DNA of 64,000 bases from a virus: the IMG/VR virus record IMGVR_UViG_3300045922_000709, positions 16,477 to 80,476 of that record, one strand, 5' to 3'. The notes below the pieces were generated by a model that made no database searches, was not told the DNA's origin, and saw only the letters and a program-made list of their open reading frames with translations. A program made the position numbers and the translations under genes. Shown piece after piece: positions 63,328 to 64,000 of the stretch. Numbering within the stretch: the first letter of the stretch is position 1; every line of letters starts with the position of its first letter.

Positions 63328-63690
63328 ATGTTACCACCAAAAGAATTAGGGGGTAGTGAGGCCCCAAAAATCCAAATCTCAGACCTATTGAAAAAAATAG
63401 GTCAAAAATTCACCTCAAAAGGCTACCTGTTTGGTAGTCCGCAGGTCACCAAAAAAGGTGACCTGCGAATAAAATTCGTGGACACTGAAACATTGATTTC
63501 GGTGTCTATACTTTGCCCGGAACTGGAGCCGGGTGTAATTTACAAGGTTCCACAGTCTTTCATTAACGCACTAAGTGCGTTAATGGAAGACCAAACCCCA
63601 ATTAACGGGGTTAAGTATGTGCACAGTGCGTCGCCGGACGCACTGAAAGAATTGGCAACAGAAACTATTGCCAACTGCACAGCTGTTTAA
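63328..63690 (+). CDS. Hypothetical 120-aa protein encoded by a hairpin-tiled gene
   Basis: The ATG at 63328 is followed by an uninterrupted frame to TAA; a terminator follows 27 bases later. The protein looks globular: a helical start (ISDLLKKIGQKF), strands (GDLRIKFVD, LISVSILC), and a helical end (DALKELATETIANC). No known domain. GC is high for this genome. The gene's DNA is filled with successive perfect or near-perfect stem-loops, one a 37-base near-palindrome, which no ordinary coding sequence needs. It follows the first hairpin-rich gene in the same transcript. Either the protein, the folded RNA or both may be the functional product. Confidence 0.65.
   Translation: MLPPKELGGSEAPKIQISDLLKKIGQKFTSKGYLFGSPQVTKKGDLRIKFVDTETLISVSILCPELEPGVIYKVPQSFINALSALMEDQTPINGVKYVHSASPDALKELATETIANCTAV
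63382..63674 (+). repeat. Tandem chain of about ten stem-loops inside a coding sequence
   Basis: Stems in order: 63382-63403 (8 bp), 63421-63439 (7, one G-T), 63440-63467 (11 bp, loop AAAAAA), 63466-63478 (5), 63481-63506 (10, one G-T), 63515-63534 (6), 63555-63591 (17-18 bp, one G-T), 63594-63612 (6), 63624-63645 (9, loop GCCG) and 63652-63674 (7). The arms are unrelated in sequence between hairpins, so this is not a tandem repeat of one unit. The stem-loops lie almost end to end. Confidence 0.85.
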
Positions 63691-63716
63691 TTTTTATTCT
63701 TTTCTTTTCATTTTTT

Positions 63717-63743
63717 CCCCGCCCTAATAAGGCGGGGTTTTTT
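63717..63743 (+). terminator. Rho-independent terminator after the hairpin-tiled gene
   Basis: CCCCGCC, loop of seven, GGCGGGG, then TTTTTT. It ends the transcript that starts at the promoter near 62809, about 27 bases after the stop codon of the 120-aa gene. Confidence 0.9.
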
Positions 63744-63747
63744 GTTT

Positions 63748-63775
63748 GTGGTGGTGGTCTCGTTACCACCACCAC
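63748..63775. repeat. Perfect 11-bp GTGG/CCAC hairpin
   Basis: GTGGTGGTGGT (63748-63758), loop CTCGTT, ACCACCACCAC (63765-63775). A further CACC run (63804-63819) can also pair with the GTGG arm. It lies just after the terminator and before the 38-bp tandem repeats. Confidence 0.85.
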
Positions 63776-63836
63776 GCAACCCGGTGGGGTGTGTGCTCAA
63801 CAGCACCACCACCACCACCAAAAAACAGCTGTTGCT

Positions 63837-64000
63837 GTGCACTTATTTAAGTGCATTTGCATCAGCATGTAAGTGTGCACTTATTTAAGTGCATTTGCAT
63901 CAGCATGTAAGTGTGCACTTATTTAAGTGCATTTGCATCAGCATGTAAGTGTGCACTTATTTAAGTGCATTTGCATCAGCATGTAAGTGTGCACTTATTT
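63837..64000. repeat. 38-bp tandem repeat with internal dyads, continuing beyond the window
   Basis: Four identical 38-base copies begin at 63837, 63875, 63913 and 63951, and a fifth starts at 63989. Each holds GCACTTATTTAAGTGC (7-bp dyad), and across each junction TAAGTGTGCACTTA forms a second dyad, so the array can adopt alternative hairpins. No gene lies in 63691-64000. Iteron-type origin, partition site or protein-binding array are all possible. Confidence 0.9.

Noticed and set aside
1-64000. Reassigned stop codons, as found in some crAss-like phages
   Set aside because: All recognised genes are full length with the standard code, and TAG is used as an ordinary stop (for example at 7250-7252).

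Overview
The window is a 64 kb segment of a strongly AT-rich crAss-like phage genome (order Crassvirales), so the host is almost certainly a member of the Bacteroidota. Three things show this. First, the gene content: a crAss-type terminase, portal, scaffold-like protein and major capsid protein, then connector and muzzle proteins, then giant virion cargo proteins including a virion RNA polymerase with a DFDID catalytic motif. Second, the layout: two opposed gene blocks that converge on a single terminator. Third, start sites without Shine-Dalgarno sequences and a promoter with the Bacteroidota -33/-7 form (TTG, 19 bases, TAACTTTG).

Block 1 (1-14119, + strand) is a tightly packed replication, recombination and nucleotide-metabolism operon. 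It holds the 3' end of thyX, a u-spanin-like membrane lipoprotein, a family B DNA polymerase, dUTPase, a RecT-like annealing protein, an SSB-like protein, a TOPRIM primase, a RusA-like protein, a PD-(D/E)XK exonuclease, a Dda/RecD-like SF1 helicase and a class II (adenosylcobalamin) ribonucleotide reductase. Many small unknown genes lie between them, one of which (3092-3265) is only 57 codons. The block ends at a bidirectional UUCG-loop terminator at 14122-14150.

Block 2 (61448 down to 14167, - strand) is the late virion operon. In transcription order it has three small genes, TerL, portal, scaffold-like protein, MCP, connector-like proteins, a second GC-richer structural protein, three cysteine-pair-rich fibre-like proteins, a small XhlA/holin-like pair, connector/ring proteins and the muzzle/stabilisation protein. 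Four giant cargo proteins of 2307, 672, 3780 and 1337 residues follow. The 3780-residue protein is the virion RNA polymerase. The 2307-residue protein carries four peptidoglycan-binding-like repeats and several low-complexity repeat tracts.

Block 3 (61449-64000) is the control region between the blocks. It contains 11-base repeats next to the late operon, a structured dyad element, a GC palindrome, an alternating CG/TG tract, several hundred bases of nearly pure A/T (candidate replication origin), paired hairpins and a clear host-type promoter overlapped by a 16-base palindrome. That promoter drives two small, GC-richer genes whose coding sequences are tiled with hairpins. In the second gene about ten successive stem-loops fill most of 63382-63674, including a 37-base near-perfect palindrome. 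A terminator follows, then an 11-bp GTGG/CCAC hairpin, then a 38-bp tandem repeat that contains a dyad and runs off the end of the window. This hairpin-tiled region is the most unusual part of the sequence and I know of no described system that matches it.

No tRNA, CRISPR array, insertion sequence or integrase was recognised. All recognised genes read through with the standard code.
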